A DNA stretch of 64,000 nt from Thermovibrio ammonificans HB-1. GTDB lineage: Bacteria > Aquificota > Aquificia > Desulfurobacteriales > Desulfurobacteriaceae. This document shows, one piece after another, positions 51,336-60,082 of the stretch (its first letter is position 1; each line of letters starts with the position of its first letter). Location: NCBI RefSeq assembly GCF_000185805.1, contig NC_014926.1, positions 155,001 to 219,000 of the forward strand. The letters are read 5' to 3'. A program made the position numbers and the translations under genes. A model generated the notes under the pieces. It made no database searches and was not told the origin of the DNA. It saw only the letters and a program-made list of their open reading frames with translations.

Positions 51336-51908
51336 GTGGCTTCCATAGACGTAAACCAGATAGCAAAAGGTATGAAGCTGGAGATAGAGGGCGCTCCTTA
51401 CGAGATTATAGATTACCAGCACGTAAAACCCGGTAAGGGGCAAGCCTTTGCGAGGATTAAGCTTAAGAACCTGAAAACCGGAAACGTTGTTGAGAAGACC
51501 TACAAAGTGGGCGAGAAGCTCCAGCTTGCCGACTTTGAAGAGCGGGAGATGGAGTACATTTACAACGACGGTGAGTTCTACTACTTTATGGACACCAAAA
51601 CTTACGAGCAGGTTGCCGTCCCCTCCGTTGCCCTCGGCGAGAAGGCAAAGTTCCTGAAGGAGAACACCCCCGTTGTTGTTCAGTTCTACAAGGGAGAGGC
51701 GATTTCCGTTAAGCTTCCCAAGAGTATCGTTCTGGAAGTTGTAGATACCGAGCCCGGATTCAAGGGAGATACGGTGAGCAACGTTACGAAGCCGGCAACC
51801 CTTGAAACCGGTGCCGTTATTCAGGTTCCGATGTTTATAAACGTCGGCGATATGGTCAGGGTGAACCCTGAAACCGGAGAGTACATAGAGCGGGTTAACG
51901 TTAAGTAA
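51336..51908 (+). CDS. efp: Elongation factor P
   Basis: EF-P helps ribosomes through polyproline stretches. The N-terminal KOW-like part has the modification-loop lysine in VKPGKGQAF, and the two OB domains follow; the late [17 protein letters not shown] end is typical. 190 residues. GTG start at 51336 behind CGGAGGTG. It heads efp-accB-accC. Confidence 0.97.
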   Translation: MASIDVNQIAKGMKLEIEGAPYEIIDYQHVKPGKGQAFARIKLKNLKTGNVVEKTYKVGEKLQLADFEEREMEYIYNDGEFYYFMDTKTYEQVAVPSVALGEKAKFLKENTPVVVQFYKGEAISVKLPKSIVLEVVDTEPGFKGDTVSNVTKPATLETGAVIQVPMFINVGDMVRVNPETGEYIERVNVK

Positions 51909-51918
51909 GGGGGTTATC

Positions 51919-52371
51919 TTGCTTGAGAAGCTGGAGAAGCTCTTAAAGTCCCTTGAGAATAGTTCTGTTGAAGAGCTTGAGCTCGAAACGGAAGGGTTAA
52001 AGGTTAGGGTGAAGTTCAGCAGGGGAGCTTCCGCCGCCCCTGCTTTGCCTGCACCTGAGGCTCAGCAGCCGCAAGAGGCTGCAGGGTCGGGTGGCTCCGA
52101 GCCTCCTGTTGAGGAGGCAAAGGAGGCCAGCTACTACGTTGTAGAGTCTCCTATGGTGGGAACCTTTTACAGGGCGCCTGCTCCCGGTGCAGAGCCCTTC
52201 GTGAAGGAAGGGGACTACGTAGAGAAGGGGCAGACCCTCTGTATCATAGAGGCCCTTAAAGTTATGAACGAGATAGAGTCTGAAGTTTCCGGAATAGTCA
52301 GGAAGATTCTCGTAGAGAACGGTCAGCCGGTTGAGTACGGCCAGCCGCTCTTTTATATAGAGCCTAAGTAG
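51919..52371 (+). CDS. accB: Biotin carboxyl carrier protein of acetyl-CoA carboxylase
   Basis: A 150-residue AccB: helical N-terminus, Ala-Pro-rich linker (about 35-70) and biotinyl domain (about 74-150). The biotin lysine lies in EALKVMNEI, a variant of the usual EAMKM(M)NEI. TTG start at 51919. Followed 8 bp later by accC. Confidence 0.94.
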   Translation: MLEKLEKLLKSLENSSVEELELETEGLKVRVKFSRGASAAPALPAPEAQQPQEAAGSGGSEPPVEEAKEASYYVVESPMVGTFYRAPAPGAEPFVKEGDYVEKGQTLCIIEALKVMNEIESEVSGIVRKILVENGQPVEYGQPLFYIEPK

Positions 52372-52379
52372 GGAGGGAG

Positions 52380-53726
52380 ATGTTTAAAAAGGTTCTCATA
52401 GCCAACAGAGGCGAAATCGCCGTAAGGATAATCAGAACCTGCAGAGAACTCGGTATAAAAACGGTTGCCGTTTACTCCACTGCCGATAGGGACTCCCTGC
52501 ACGTTTACCTTGCAGACGAGTCGGTCTGTATAGGCGGCCCCCAGCCCTCTCAGAGCTACCTGAACGTTCCGGCTATTATTGCCGCGGCCGAGCTGACCGG
52601 GGCCGACGCCGTTCATCCCGGTTACGGCTTCCTTTCTGAAAACCCGGGATTTGCCGAAATCTGCCAGGCCTGCGGCATAAAGTTCATAGGCCCCTCCCCG
52701 GAAACCATGCTCCTCATGGGAGATAAGGCCAAGGCGAGGGAAGTTGCAAAGAAGGCCGGCGTTCCGGTTGTTCCCGGCAGCGGCGTTGTCAAAACGGTTC
52801 AGGAGGCCCTTCGGGAGGCTGAGAGGATAGGCTTCCCGGTTCTGGTTAAGGCGGCCCACGGTGGCGGCGGCAGGGGAATGCGGCTTATAGAGTCTGCTCG
52901 GGATGCGGAAACGCAGATAGCCACCGCTATGGCGGAGGCCGAAGCCGCCTTTGGTAGCGGGGAGGTTTACGTAGAGAAGTTCGTTGAGAACCCCCGCCAC
53001 ATAGAGGTTCAGGTTATTGCCGACTCTAAGGGCAACGTTTTCACCCTTTTTGAGAGGGAGTGTTCCCTCCAGAGGAGGCATCAGAAGGTTGTTGAGGAAG
53101 CGCCCTCCCCCTTTGTTACCCCGGAGCTCCGCCGGGAGCTCTCTAAAGCGGCGGCCAGTATCGCCCGATACATAAACTATGAGGGTGCCGGAACTGTAGA
53201 GTTCCTGGTTGACGGTAAGGGGAACTTCTACTTTATAGAGATGAACACCAGGATTCAGGTTGAGCACCCGGTTACGGAAATGGTTACGAGTAAAGACCTT
53301 ATAGCGCAGCAGATAGCGGCGGCTGCCGGTGAAGAGCTTGACTTTAGTCAAGTTAAATTGAACGGACACGCCGTAGAATTCAGGATAACCTGTGAAGACT
53401 ACAGGAGCGGTTTTAGGCCCGTTCCGGGAAAGGTGGAGAAGCTCCTCCTTCCCGGCGGGTTTGGCGTGAGGGTGGACACTCACCTTTACGAGGGCTACAA
53501 GGTTCCCGTTTACTACGACTCCCTTCTTGCCAAACTTGTGGTTTGGGGAGAAACGAGGGAAGAGGCGTTAAAGAGGGCGAAGAGGGCCCTTTCGGAGTTC
53601 GTGATAAAGGGAGACTTGAAGACAACTATACCGTTTCACCTAAAACTGCTGGAGAACGAACTATTTTTGAGGGGAGAGATTGACACGAAAACCTTAGAAG
53701 ATAAAATACTTCCTGAAATCACGTAA
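52380..53726 (+). CDS. accC: Biotin carboxylase subunit of acetyl-CoA carboxylase
   Basis: AccC carboxylates biotin on AccB with ATP and bicarbonate. [25 protein letters not shown], the ATP-binding [10 protein letters not shown] loop, [18 protein letters not shown] and [17 protein letters not shown] are the classic blocks. 448 residues. A pyruvate or propionyl carboxylase subunit would look alike, but pairing with accB settles the call. ATG at 52380 follows GGGAGGGAG. Confidence 0.96.
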   Translation: MFKKVLIANRGEIAVRIIRTCRELGIKTVAVYSTADRDSLHVYLADESVCIGGPQPSQSYLNVPAIIAAAELTGADAVHPGYGFLSENPGFAEICQACGIKFIGPSPETMLLMGDKAKAREVAKKAGVPVVPGSGVVKTVQEALREAERIGFPVLVKAAHGGGGRGMRLIESARDAETQIATAMAEAEAAFGSGEVYVEKFVENPRHIEVQVIADSKGNVFTLFERECSLQRRHQKVVEEAPSPFVTPELRRELSKAAASIARYINYEGAGTVEFLVDGKGNFYFIEMNTRIQVEHPVTEMVTSKDLIAQQIAAAAGEELDFSQVKLNGHAVEFRITCEDYRSGFRPVPGKVEKLLLPGGFGVRVDTHLYEGYKVPVYYDSLLAKLVVWGETREEALKRAKRALSEFVIKGDLKTTIPFHLKLLENELFLRGEIDTKTLEDKILPEIT

Positions 53727-53771
53727 GAGTGAACCGCCCTTCTGCTCCTTAATTACATTTCTGGAGGCGTT

Positions 53772-54242
53772 ATGGCAACTTCAAAGTCTGAAAAAGTTAA
53801 GAGTTGGCTTAAAGATTATTTAAGCGAGTTTAAAGAGTACTCCGGAACCGTTGAAGAGCTTGCGAAGCTCGCCGGAGCTTCCACCTACCTTATTAAAAAG
53901 GTGATAGGTGAGCTCGAGGAGGAAGGTTTTTTAAAATCTGACTCCAAGAGAGGAAGGGGGCTCTTCATATCGGTTATTCAGCCGGAACCATCTGAACCTG
54001 TTGGGGAGGAGAAGGTGGAAGCCAAGGAGACTACACAGGAGAAGAAGAAGGAGAAGAAAAAGTCCCTTCAGGACCAGGTGCTCTCTTCTCTCCTCGGGAA
54101 AGACGTTGTGGTTTTCCTCATCAGCGGAACCAGGCTTGAAGGGAAGCTCCTGGATTTTGACAACTTTACCCTTGCAATGACGGCGCCCAAAGGGAAATCG
54201 CTGGTTTACAAGCACGCCGTAGCCACAATCCTTTTTGAGTAG
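53772..54242 (+). CDS. Winged-helix/Hfq fusion protein 1
   Basis: A 156-residue protein with two domains. Residues 5-68 form a winged-helix-like DNA-binding part (GTVEELAKLAGASTYLIKKVIGELEEEGFL), then a Lys/Glu-rich linker (70-97), then a full Hfq Sm domain (98-156): LQDQVLSSLLGK with the Gln8/Asp9-type RNA contacts, ISGTRLEGKLLDFDNF and the YKHAVATI signature of Hfq. Bacterial Hfq usually lacks an N-terminal extension. A hexameric RNA chaperone with six DNA-binding arms is a structural inference. It precedes a paralogue by 6 bp, in the accBC run. Confidence 0.85.
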   Translation: MATSKSEKVKSWLKDYLSEFKEYSGTVEELAKLAGASTYLIKKVIGELEEEGFLKSDSKRGRGLFISVIQPEPSEPVGEEKVEAKETTQEKKKEKKKSLQDQVLSSLLGKDVVVFLISGTRLEGKLLDFDNFTLAMTAPKGKSLVYKHAVATILFE

Positions 54243-54248
54243 GGGGAT

Positions 54249-54743
54249 ATGAAGAAGTTCAAAACACTTGAAGAGGCTCAGATAGAGCTCATAGAGCTAC
54301 TCGAGCAGGAGGGTGAGTTCAGGGGAACCCTGAACGAGCTTGCAGATAGGCTCAACGTAAAACCCGAGAACATAAGGCCTCTCCTTCAGCTGCTGAAGTC
54401 CTCGGGCGACGTTCTCTATGAAGAGAGCGAGGAGGGCCTCATAGTGAGGCCGGCGATGATGGTTCCCGTTGTGCCTCCCACCCTAACTCCCGAGCAAGAG
54501 CAAGAGGTTCAACAGAAGCTCAAAGAGGGCTACAAGGTTATAGCCTGCTCCACTATGGGGGGCGTTCAGAGCAGGGAACTCCGAAGCGCCCTCGGGAAAA
54601 GGGTAATAGTCTACTTCAGGAACGGTAGTAAGGTAGAGGCCAAGTTAAAGGGTTTCGACCGTTTCTGCCTGAAGCTGAGGAACTATATGGGTAACATGCT
54701 GGCCTATAAACACGCCATATCTACGATTGTTTACAAGCCGTAA
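54249..54743 (+). CDS. Winged-helix/Hfq fusion protein 2
   Basis: A 164-residue paralogue of the preceding gene. The N-terminal winged-helix part (8-68, GTLNELADRLNVKPENIRPLLQLLKSSGDVL) and the C-terminal Hfq-like domain (about 104-164) are both present. FDRF (136-139) and YKHAISTIV (153-161) match Hfq, but the LQDQ motif that contacts U-rich RNA on the proximal face is replaced by VQSRELRSAL. So it may bind RNA differently or form mixed rings with paralogue 1. Its last 13 bp overlap the opposing regulator gene. Confidence 0.8.
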   Translation: MKKFKTLEEAQIELIELLEQEGEFRGTLNELADRLNVKPENIRPLLQLLKSSGDVLYEESEEGLIVRPAMMVPVVPPTLTPEQEQEVQQKLKEGYKVIACSTMGGVQSRELRSALGKRVIVYFRNGSKVEAKLKGFDRFCLKLRNYMGNMLAYKHAISTIVYKP

Positions 54744-55402
54744 CTTAGCGTGTACCCCTTCCTCCTTACACTTCTTATTGTTAGTTGAGGGTCTATCTTC
54801 CCGAGAATCTTCCTTAGGTGGGAGATGTAAACCGGAAGGCTATCTTCCCTGATGCCGAGCAAGTAGAAGTCCCTGTAGTGAACGGGCTCTTGAGGGTTTT
54901 GAAACAGGAGCTTTAGAACCAAGGCCTCTCTCAGCGTCAGCTGCTCGGCCGATACCACCTCGTTGCCCGATATCTTCTCGATTTTCGGCTCTTTTAGGTT
55001 TGCGGTGAGTTTTATAAACTCCCCCTCCCCCAGCTGAACTTTCGGGTTTTCGCTCCTTGCCAGTATTGCCGAGAGGATAGACCATATGTTGACTTTTAGG
55101 TTGCAGGTATAGTAGATTTCTATATCACGTTGAGGAGTTTCGAAACGCTCCAGCGTTTTATGCTCGCTGACCACCACAACCGGTGCGTCGGTTGCCTCCT
55201 TTACCCTCTCTACGAGGTCTTTGCTGGAGGTTTCGCTGAAGAAGACCAAACAACAGTCCAGCAGGTGGTGCTTCTTAGAGGAGGATGTGTAGGAGATGTC
55301 CTGAGAGATTAGCTTAACGGGACCTTGGAACCTAAGCTCTTCCACGGCCTTTTTGGCAAGGCGGTCGTTGGGAAGAGAGCCAATTACAAAGACTCTTTTC
55401 AT
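54731..55402 (-). CDS. OmpR-like winged-helix regulator with degenerate receiver
   Basis: A 223-residue protein. The C-terminal part (about 125-222, SAEQLTLREALVLKLLFQNPQEPVHYRDFYLLGI...VYISHLRKILGKIDPQLTIRSVRRKGYTLSY) is a clear OmpR/PhoB winged helix. The N-terminal part resembles a receiver (KRVFVIGSLP start, a VVVVSEH strand) but the phosphoacceptor Asp at the end of the third strand is missing (CCLVFFSET). Two cysteines sit in that strand. No histidine kinase is nearby. The ATG at 55402 is preferred to GTG 55417 because GGGGGGA lies 7 bases upstream. Confidence 0.78.
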   Translation of the reverse strand: MKRVFVIGSLPNDRLAKKAVEELRFQGPVKLISQDISYTSSSKKHHLLDCCLVFFSETSSKDLVERVKEATDAPVVVVSEHKTLERFETPQRDIEIYYTCNLKVNIWSILSAILARSENPKVQLGEGEFIKLTANLKEPKIEKISGNEVVSAEQLTLREALVLKLLFQNPQEPVHYRDFYLLGIREDSLPVYISHLRKILGKIDPQLTIRSVRRKGYTLSYGL

Positions 55403-55438
55403 GTGAAATCCCCCCACTTGATAGCTTTTTAGTTTTGC

Positions 55439-55447
55439 ATTCTAACA
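55439..55447 (-). promoter_or_regulatory. Extended -10 promoter of the pseudo-response regulator gene
   Basis: TGTTAGAAT on the minus strand is an extended -10 element (TGn plus TAGAAT), about 37 bases before the ATG at 55402. No good -35 is seen, consistent with an extended -10 promoter. Confidence 0.45.
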
Positions 55448-55467
55448 GAATATGCAGTTTACTTAGA

Positions 55468-55487
55468 TTAAGTAGTATTTAACTTAA
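55468..55487. promoter_or_regulatory. Inverted repeat between regulator gene and pcrA
   Basis: TTAAGT-N8-ACTTAA lies in the 165-bp AT-rich gap between the divergent genes. It is symmetric and could bind the winged-helix regulator. The rest of the gap contains promoters only. Confidence 0.35.
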
Positions 55488-55532
55488 TGTTGAATATACT
55501 ATGAATTAGCAGTTTCCGATTCCCCCTCAAAG

Positions 55533-55538
55533 TATAAT
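55533..55538 (+). promoter_or_regulatory. Predicted -10 box for pcrA
   Basis: TATAAT lies about 30 bases before the TTG start of pcrA and is followed by TTTGG. The -35 region is weak. Confidence 0.4.
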
Positions 55539-55567
55539 TTTGGAACAATTTCCACCGGGAGAGCGAC

Positions 55568-57697
55568 TTGAAAGAGCTTCTTAAAACCCTCAATCCCTCT
55601 CAGAGAGAGGCGGTTCTCCACTTCGATTCTCCACTGCTTGTCCTTGCAGGTGCCGGTTCCGGCAAAACGAGGGTAATAACCTTCAAAGTTGCCTATATGG
55701 TTAAGGAGCTCCGATTCGAACCGGAGAGGATTTTGGCCGTAACTTTTACAAATAAAGCTGCCCGGGAGATGAAAGAGCGGGTTGAGCAGCTTTTGGGCCG
55801 CTCGGTTCCCGTTCTCGTTTCCACCTTCCACTCCTTCTGCGTAAGGCTTTTGAGGCGGCACGCAGAAGAGGTGGGACTGAGCCGGGAGTTTGTGATACTC
55901 GACGGGGAAGATAGAAAGAGGCTCCTTTCGGAAGTTGTGAAGGAGCTGAACCTCGACCCAGAGCGCTACTCCCCCTCTTCCCTTTCGAACCTTGTAAGTA
56001 ACGTGAAAAACGGCCTCTACTCGCTGGAGGGGCTCTCGGTTGAGTTTGACAAGTTCGGCCAGCTCTTTGAGCTTTACAACAGGAGGCTCAGGGAGCTGAA
56101 CGCGGTAGACTTTGACGACCTGCTCCTTTACGGCAGGGAGCTTCTGAGCCGGGAAGAGTGGAGAGACTACTACAGCAACTACTTCCGCTACGTTCTCGTA
56201 GATGAGTACCAGGATACGAACGCCGTTCAGTACGACATAGTAAAGGCCCTCACTCTAAGGAAGGGCAACATCTGTGCCGTAGGCGACGACGACCAGTGCA
56301 TCTACTCGTGGCGGGGCGCCAATATCAACAACATCCTCTCCTTCGAGAGGGATTTTAAGAACGCAAAGGTTATTAAGCTGGAGCAGAACTACAGGTGCTC
56401 CAAGAAAATCCTTGAGGCTGCAAACGCCGTTATAGCCAACAACAGGGAGCGCAAAGGGAAAGTTCTCTACACGGAAAACCCCGAAGGGGACGATATCAGG
56501 CTCTTTAGGGCCTCCAGCGATGTTGAAGAGGCCCAGTTCCTTGTGGCCGCCGTTAAACGGCTGATTGAAAGGGGTGTTTCGCCCTCTTCCATTGCCGTTT
56601 TCTACAGGACAAACGCTCTCTCCCGTATTTTTGAGGACGCCCTCCGGAGGGCCGGCATCCCCTATCAGATAGTCGGCGGCGTCCGGTTCTACGAGAGGAG
56701 GGAGGTAAAAGACGTTATCGCCTACCTGAGGCTTGCCGTATCCCCTTCCGACCTTCTCTCCCTCCTGAGGGTTCTGAACACGCCCCGCAGGGGGCTCGGC
56801 CCCGCCGTAGAGGCCAAGGTGAAGGAGCTCTTTGCCGAGCTTAAAGATGCTTTTGAGGTTCTCGGTAGGCTTTCCCGGGAGCTGAGGCTCGAGAAGCAGA
56901 GAAGGGGAGTTTCGGAGCTCCTTGAAGTCCTTGAGAGGATAAGGGAAAAAGTTGAAACTCTTCCCCCTTACGACCTTGTTAAGTTCGTGGTTTCGACTGT
57001 CGGTTACGAGGAGTTCCTGAAGGAGGAGTACCCCCAGGAGTGGGAGCAGAGGCTTGAGAACGTTCTGGAGCTGGGTAATACCCTTCAGGAGTTTGCAGAA
57101 AAGGAGGGGCTTACAGGCAGGGAGCTCCTGCTGGAGTTCCTCTCGAGCCTTGCCCTCTCCTCCGACCAGGACCAGCTGGAGGAGGGCCAGGAGAGGGTTA
57201 CCCTTATGACGGTTCACGCCTCTAAGGGGCTTGAGTTTCCCGTTGTTTTCATAACCGCCCTGGAAGAGGGTATCTTCCCCCACTCCCGCTCCAGCGGCTC
57301 CCCGAGGGAGCTGGAGGAGGAGCGACGCCTCTTCTACGTTGCCGTAACCAGGGCGAAGGAGCGGCTCTTCCTCTCTTACGCCAAGAGGCGCAGGGTTTTC
57401 GGCTCCTACAGGGAGACAAAGCCCTCCCGCTTTTTAAGCGAGATTCCCCAGCATCTCCTCTGTGAGGTCAGGAGGAGGCAAAGGGTTGCCCCTTCCGGCT
57501 CTGACCCCCGGGTGAAGGCCCGGGCCCCGCGGCCCGAAGGTTCGGCTGCAAGGCCGAAGCTCGTTTACCACCCGAAGTTCGGCAAGGGGGTTGTAAAGAG
57601 GGTAGAGGGCTCGGGGGACTCTGCCAAAGTAACGGCCCTCTTTGCAGGCCACGGAGAGAAGACGATAATTATGAAGTTCCTGAAAGTATTGGGATAG
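55568..57697 (+). CDS. pcrA: UvrD/PcrA-type superfamily 1 DNA helicase
   Basis: A 3'-5' DNA helicase of 709 residues. LNPSQREAVLHFDSPLLVLAGAGSGKTRVI (Q-motif and Walker A), DFDDLLLYG, VDEYQDTNAVQYDIV (Walker B), GDDDQCIYSWRGAN, EQNYRCSKKIL and TVHASKGLEFPVVFI plus VAVTRAKERL cover all SF1 motifs. A C-terminal tail (about 655-708) ends in the beta-rich GKGVVKRVEGSGD... region known from PcrA, which binds RNA polymerase. The start is a TTG at 55568. UvrD and PcrA cannot be told apart with certainty. Confidence 0.96.
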   Translation: MKELLKTLNPSQREAVLHFDSPLLVLAGAGSGKTRVITFKVAYMVKELRFEPERILAVTFTNKAAREMKERVEQLLGRSVPVLVSTFHSFCVRLLRRHAEEVGLSREFVILDGEDRKRLLSEVVKELNLDPERYSPSSLSNLVSNVKNGLYSLEGLSVEFDKFGQLFELYNRRLRELNAVDFDDLLLYGRELLSREEWRDYYSNYFRYVLVDEYQDTNAVQYDIVKALTLRKGNICAVGDDDQCIYSWRGANINNILSFERDFKNAKVIKLEQNYRCSKKILEAANAVIANNRERKGKVLYTENPEGDDIRLFRASSDVEEAQFLVAAVKRLIERGVSPSSIAVFYRTNALSRIFEDALRRAGIPYQIVGGVRFYERREVKDVIAYLRLAVSPSDLLSLLRVLNTPRRGLGPAVEAKVKELFAELKDAFEVLGRLSRELRLEKQRRGVSELLEVLERIREKVETLPPYDLVKFVVSTVGYEEFLKEEYPQEWEQRLENVLELGNTLQEFAEKEGLTGRELLLEFLSSLALSSDQDQLEEGQERVTLMTVHASKGLEFPVVFITALEEGIFPHSRSSGSPRELEEERRLFYVAVTRAKERLFLSYAKRRRVFGSYRETKPSRFLSEIPQHLLCEVRRRQRVAPSGSDPRVKARAPRPEGSAARPKLVYHPKFGKGVVKRVEGSGDSAKVTALFAGHGEKTIIMKFLKVLG

Positions 57698-57707
57698 GAG
57701 GTAGAAG

Positions 57708-58853
57708 TTGAAGCCGATAAAGAAGAGGCTTTTAACTCCCGGACCGACGATGGTTCCGGAGAGGGTGCTTGAAGCTCTCTCCAGGCCTACGCTCTACCAC
57801 AGGTCTCCTGAGTTTAAGGAGATTTTCCTTGAGGCGCGTCAGAGGTTGAGGAGGCTCTTTAGGACCGAAGGGGAGGTTCTAATACTTACCTCGTCGGGTA
57901 CCGGAGCCATGGAGGCTGCCGTTGCCAACCTTTTCAAGCCCGGCGATTCGGCGGTTGTTGTGGTCGGCGGGAAGTTCGGCCAGCGCTGGGCTGAGCTGTG
58001 CAGGACCTTCGGCGTTAACCCCATTACCGTTGAGGTTGAGTGGGGTAAGGCGGTTGCGCCCGAAGCGGTTGAAGCGGCAGTCAGGGAAAACCCCGGAGTT
58101 AAGGGCGTTCTGATTCAGATATGTGAGACCTCAACCGGGACCGTTTACGACCTTGAGGAGATAGGCAGGCGCCTTAAAAACTACCCCGATGTTCTGCTTG
58201 TTGCAGACGGTATAACGGCCTACGGCGTTTACGACATACCCACAGACGAGTGGGGGATAGACGTTGCCATAACCGGCTCCCAGAAGGCCTTAATGACTCC
58301 ACCGGGCCTTGCCGTTATCTCCCTGAACGAAAGGGCAGTGGAGAGGCTCGTTGATAACCCTCCGGCCTACTACTTTAACCTGAAAAAGGAGCTTAAGCAG
58401 CAGTCCAAAGGCCAAACCGCTTACACTACCGCTACAAACCTGGTTGTTGCCCTTAACGAGGCGCTTAAGATGATTGAGGAGGAGGGCCTGGAGGAAGTGG
58501 CCCGCAGACACGCCCTTCTTGCCGAGGCCACAAGACGGGGCGTTCAGGCTTTGGGGCTGAAGCTCCTCTCTGAGAGGCCGGCAAACGGGGTAACTGCCGT
58601 TATCGCCCCGGAGGGGATAAACGGTCAGGACGTTGTGAAGATTGCAAGGGAGGAGTTCGGCGTAACCATAGCCGGCGGGCAGGAGCACTTAAAGGGGAAG
58701 ATATTCAGGCTCTCACACATGGGCTACGTAGACCAGTTCGACGTTCTAACCGGCCTTGAGGTTGCCGAGTTCGCCCTGTGGAAGCTGGGCTACAGGGAGT
58801 TCTCCCTCGGAGACGGCGTTAGGGCCGCTATGGAGTTTTTCGCCTCCGTGTAG
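57708..58853 (+). CDS. Class V aminotransferase (alanine/serine-glyoxylate type)
   Basis: A 381-residue PLP enzyme. RLLTPGPTMVPERVLEAL, YHRSPEFKEIFLEARQRL, LTSSGTGAMEAAVANLF, VADGITAYGVYDIPTDEWGIDVAITGSQKALMTPPGLA with the PLP lysine in SQK are the hallmarks of alanine-glyoxylate/serine-glyoxylate aminotransferases. In autotrophs it may run glycine or serine synthesis. TTG start at 57708, 10 bp after pcrA, so co-transcribed. Confidence 0.9.
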   Translation: MKPIKKRLLTPGPTMVPERVLEALSRPTLYHRSPEFKEIFLEARQRLRRLFRTEGEVLILTSSGTGAMEAAVANLFKPGDSAVVVVGGKFGQRWAELCRTFGVNPITVEVEWGKAVAPEAVEAAVRENPGVKGVLIQICETSTGTVYDLEEIGRRLKNYPDVLLVADGITAYGVYDIPTDEWGIDVAITGSQKALMTPPGLAVISLNERAVERLVDNPPAYYFNLKKELKQQSKGQTAYTTATNLVVALNEALKMIEEEGLEEVARRHALLAEATRRGVQALGLKLLSERPANGVTAVIAPEGINGQDVVKIAREEFGVTIAGGQEHLKGKIFRLSHMGYVDQFDVLTGLEVAEFALWKLGYREFSLGDGVRAAMEFFASV

Positions 58854-58888
58854 TATAGTGGAGGCAACCTACAGTAAAAGGAGCAGGT

Positions 58889-59311
58889 ATGGAGAAGAAG
58901 TACAGAATTACCGTTGACTACACCCTCTACGACCCGGAGGGTAACGTTATCGACACCACCGAAGGCAGAGGGCCCTTCACCTTTGTTACAGGTGAGGGTC
59001 AGGTTATTCCCGGCTTTGAGAGAGAAGTGGCCTCTGTGGAGGAGGGAGAGGAGAAAACCTTTACCCTGCAGCCTTCTGAAGCCTACGGAGAGCGCGATGA
59101 GAGTCTCGTTCAAACCCTCCCGAGGGAGCAGTTTGCAGGCATAGAGCTCCACGAAGGGCAAGTTCTGCAGGGAACTACTCCGGAGGGGCACAAGTTCCTG
59201 GTTAGGGTTGTGAGCTTCGATGACCAGAGCGTAACCATCGACCAGAACCACCCCCTTGCAGGCGTTCCTCTGACCTTTAGGGTGAAGGTTCTTAAGAAAG
59301 AGGAGGTTTAG
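58889..59311 (+). CDS. FKBP-type peptidyl-prolyl isomerase (SlyD-like)
   Basis: A 140-residue FKBP with IF (insert-in-flap) domain. YRITVDYTLYDPEGNVIDTTEGRGPFTFVTGEGQVIPGFEREVASVEEGEEK contains the FKBP core and VTIDQNHPLAGVPLTFRVKVL the last strand. The His-rich metal-binding tail of E. coli SlyD is absent. It folds proteins and may chaperone. ATG at 58889 has AAAGGAG upstream. Confidence 0.93.
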   Translation: MEKKYRITVDYTLYDPEGNVIDTTEGRGPFTFVTGEGQVIPGFEREVASVEEGEEKTFTLQPSEAYGERDESLVQTLPREQFAGIELHEGQVLQGTTPEGHKFLVRVVSFDDQSVTIDQNHPLAGVPLTFRVKVLKKEEV

Positions 59312-59896
59312 GTGAACTCCTACAGGGTTGAGCAGGCGCCTCAGGAGCTCATCTCTAAGTTCATTTTCAACGCCGTGGTTCCCCGGCCGATTGCCTGGAT
59401 AACGACCCTTTCCGGAGAGGGAGTTGTCAACCTGGCTCCCTTCTCCTTCTTCAACGCTGTAACCACAAAGCCTCCGCTCCTTATGGTCTCTATCGGGAAG
59501 AGGAAGAGCGGCGAGCTCAAGGATACTGCGAGAAACGTTCTCGATACCGGGGAGCTCGTTGTTAACGTAGTATCTGAAGAGTTTTTGAAGGTTATGCACC
59601 TATCGGGGAAGGACTTTCCCCCTACCGAGAGTGAGGCTGAGAAGCTCGGCGTTGAGCTTGAGCCTTCTTTAGTTGTAAAGCCCCCGAGGGTTAAGGGGGT
59701 TCCTGCCTCTATGGAGTGTGTGGTTGAGGAGACCCTTGAGCTCGGCTCCACGCCGATGCTCGTTGTGGTTGCCCGTGTTGTTGCTTTCCACTACAGGGAA
59801 GGGCTCCTCTCTTCCCAGAAGGGAATCGTGGGAAGGTTGGGGGGCAAGCGTTACTGCGTGGTATGTGACGAGCTTGACCTTGCGAACCTTACTTGA
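59312..59896 (+). CDS. Flavin reductase family protein
   Basis: A 194-residue FMN-binding split-barrel protein. VVPRPIAWITTLSGEGVVNLAPFSFFNAVTTKPPLLMVSIGKRKSGELKDTARNV is the signature of the DIM6/NTAB flavin reductase-like group. The physiological substrate is unknown. GTG at 59312 comes directly after the FKBP stop, so they are coupled. Confidence 0.88.
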   Translation: MNSYRVEQAPQELISKFIFNAVVPRPIAWITTLSGEGVVNLAPFSFFNAVTTKPPLLMVSIGKRKSGELKDTARNVLDTGELVVNVVSEEFLKVMHLSGKDFPPTESEAEKLGVELEPSLVVKPPRVKGVPASMECVVEETLELGSTPMLVVVARVVAFHYREGLLSSQKGIVGRLGGKRYCVVCDELDLANLT

Positions 59897-60082
59897 ATTT
59901 CGATTCGTTAGGTCCTATTTTGTTAATAGGCTAAAAACCGAGTAAGGAATGCGGGCCGGCAGGCCCGCGCTACAACTGCTCCCGCTGGTTGTTATTATTA
60001 TTGCTGCTTCAGCCATATTCAAATTTCGGCATTTTTTTGACCTGTGTCAAGTATAACAGATATTTAGATTCAAATTTATCAA
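59897..60082. other. Convergent intergenic region with two hairpins
   Basis: This 186-bp gap separates two convergent genes. CCTATT-N5-AATAGG (59914-59930) and GCGGGCC-GGCA-GGCCCGC (59951-59968) form two stems, the second strong. There is no T-run directly after either on the plus strand. A TTA-rich tract (about 59990-60005) and an AT-rich stretch follow. They probably end the pcrA-flavin reductase transcript. I see no gene in it. Confidence 0.55.

Noticed and set aside
52353-53483. 376-codon open frame on the minus strand opposite accC.
   Set aside because: accC has all biotin-carboxylase motifs over the same stretch; the antisense frame has no family features and arises from GC-rich codon bias.
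56255-57283. 342-codon minus-strand frame inside pcrA.
   Set aside because: pcrA shows every SF1 helicase motif across this region; the antisense translation is low-complexity and Gly/Leu/Pro rich.
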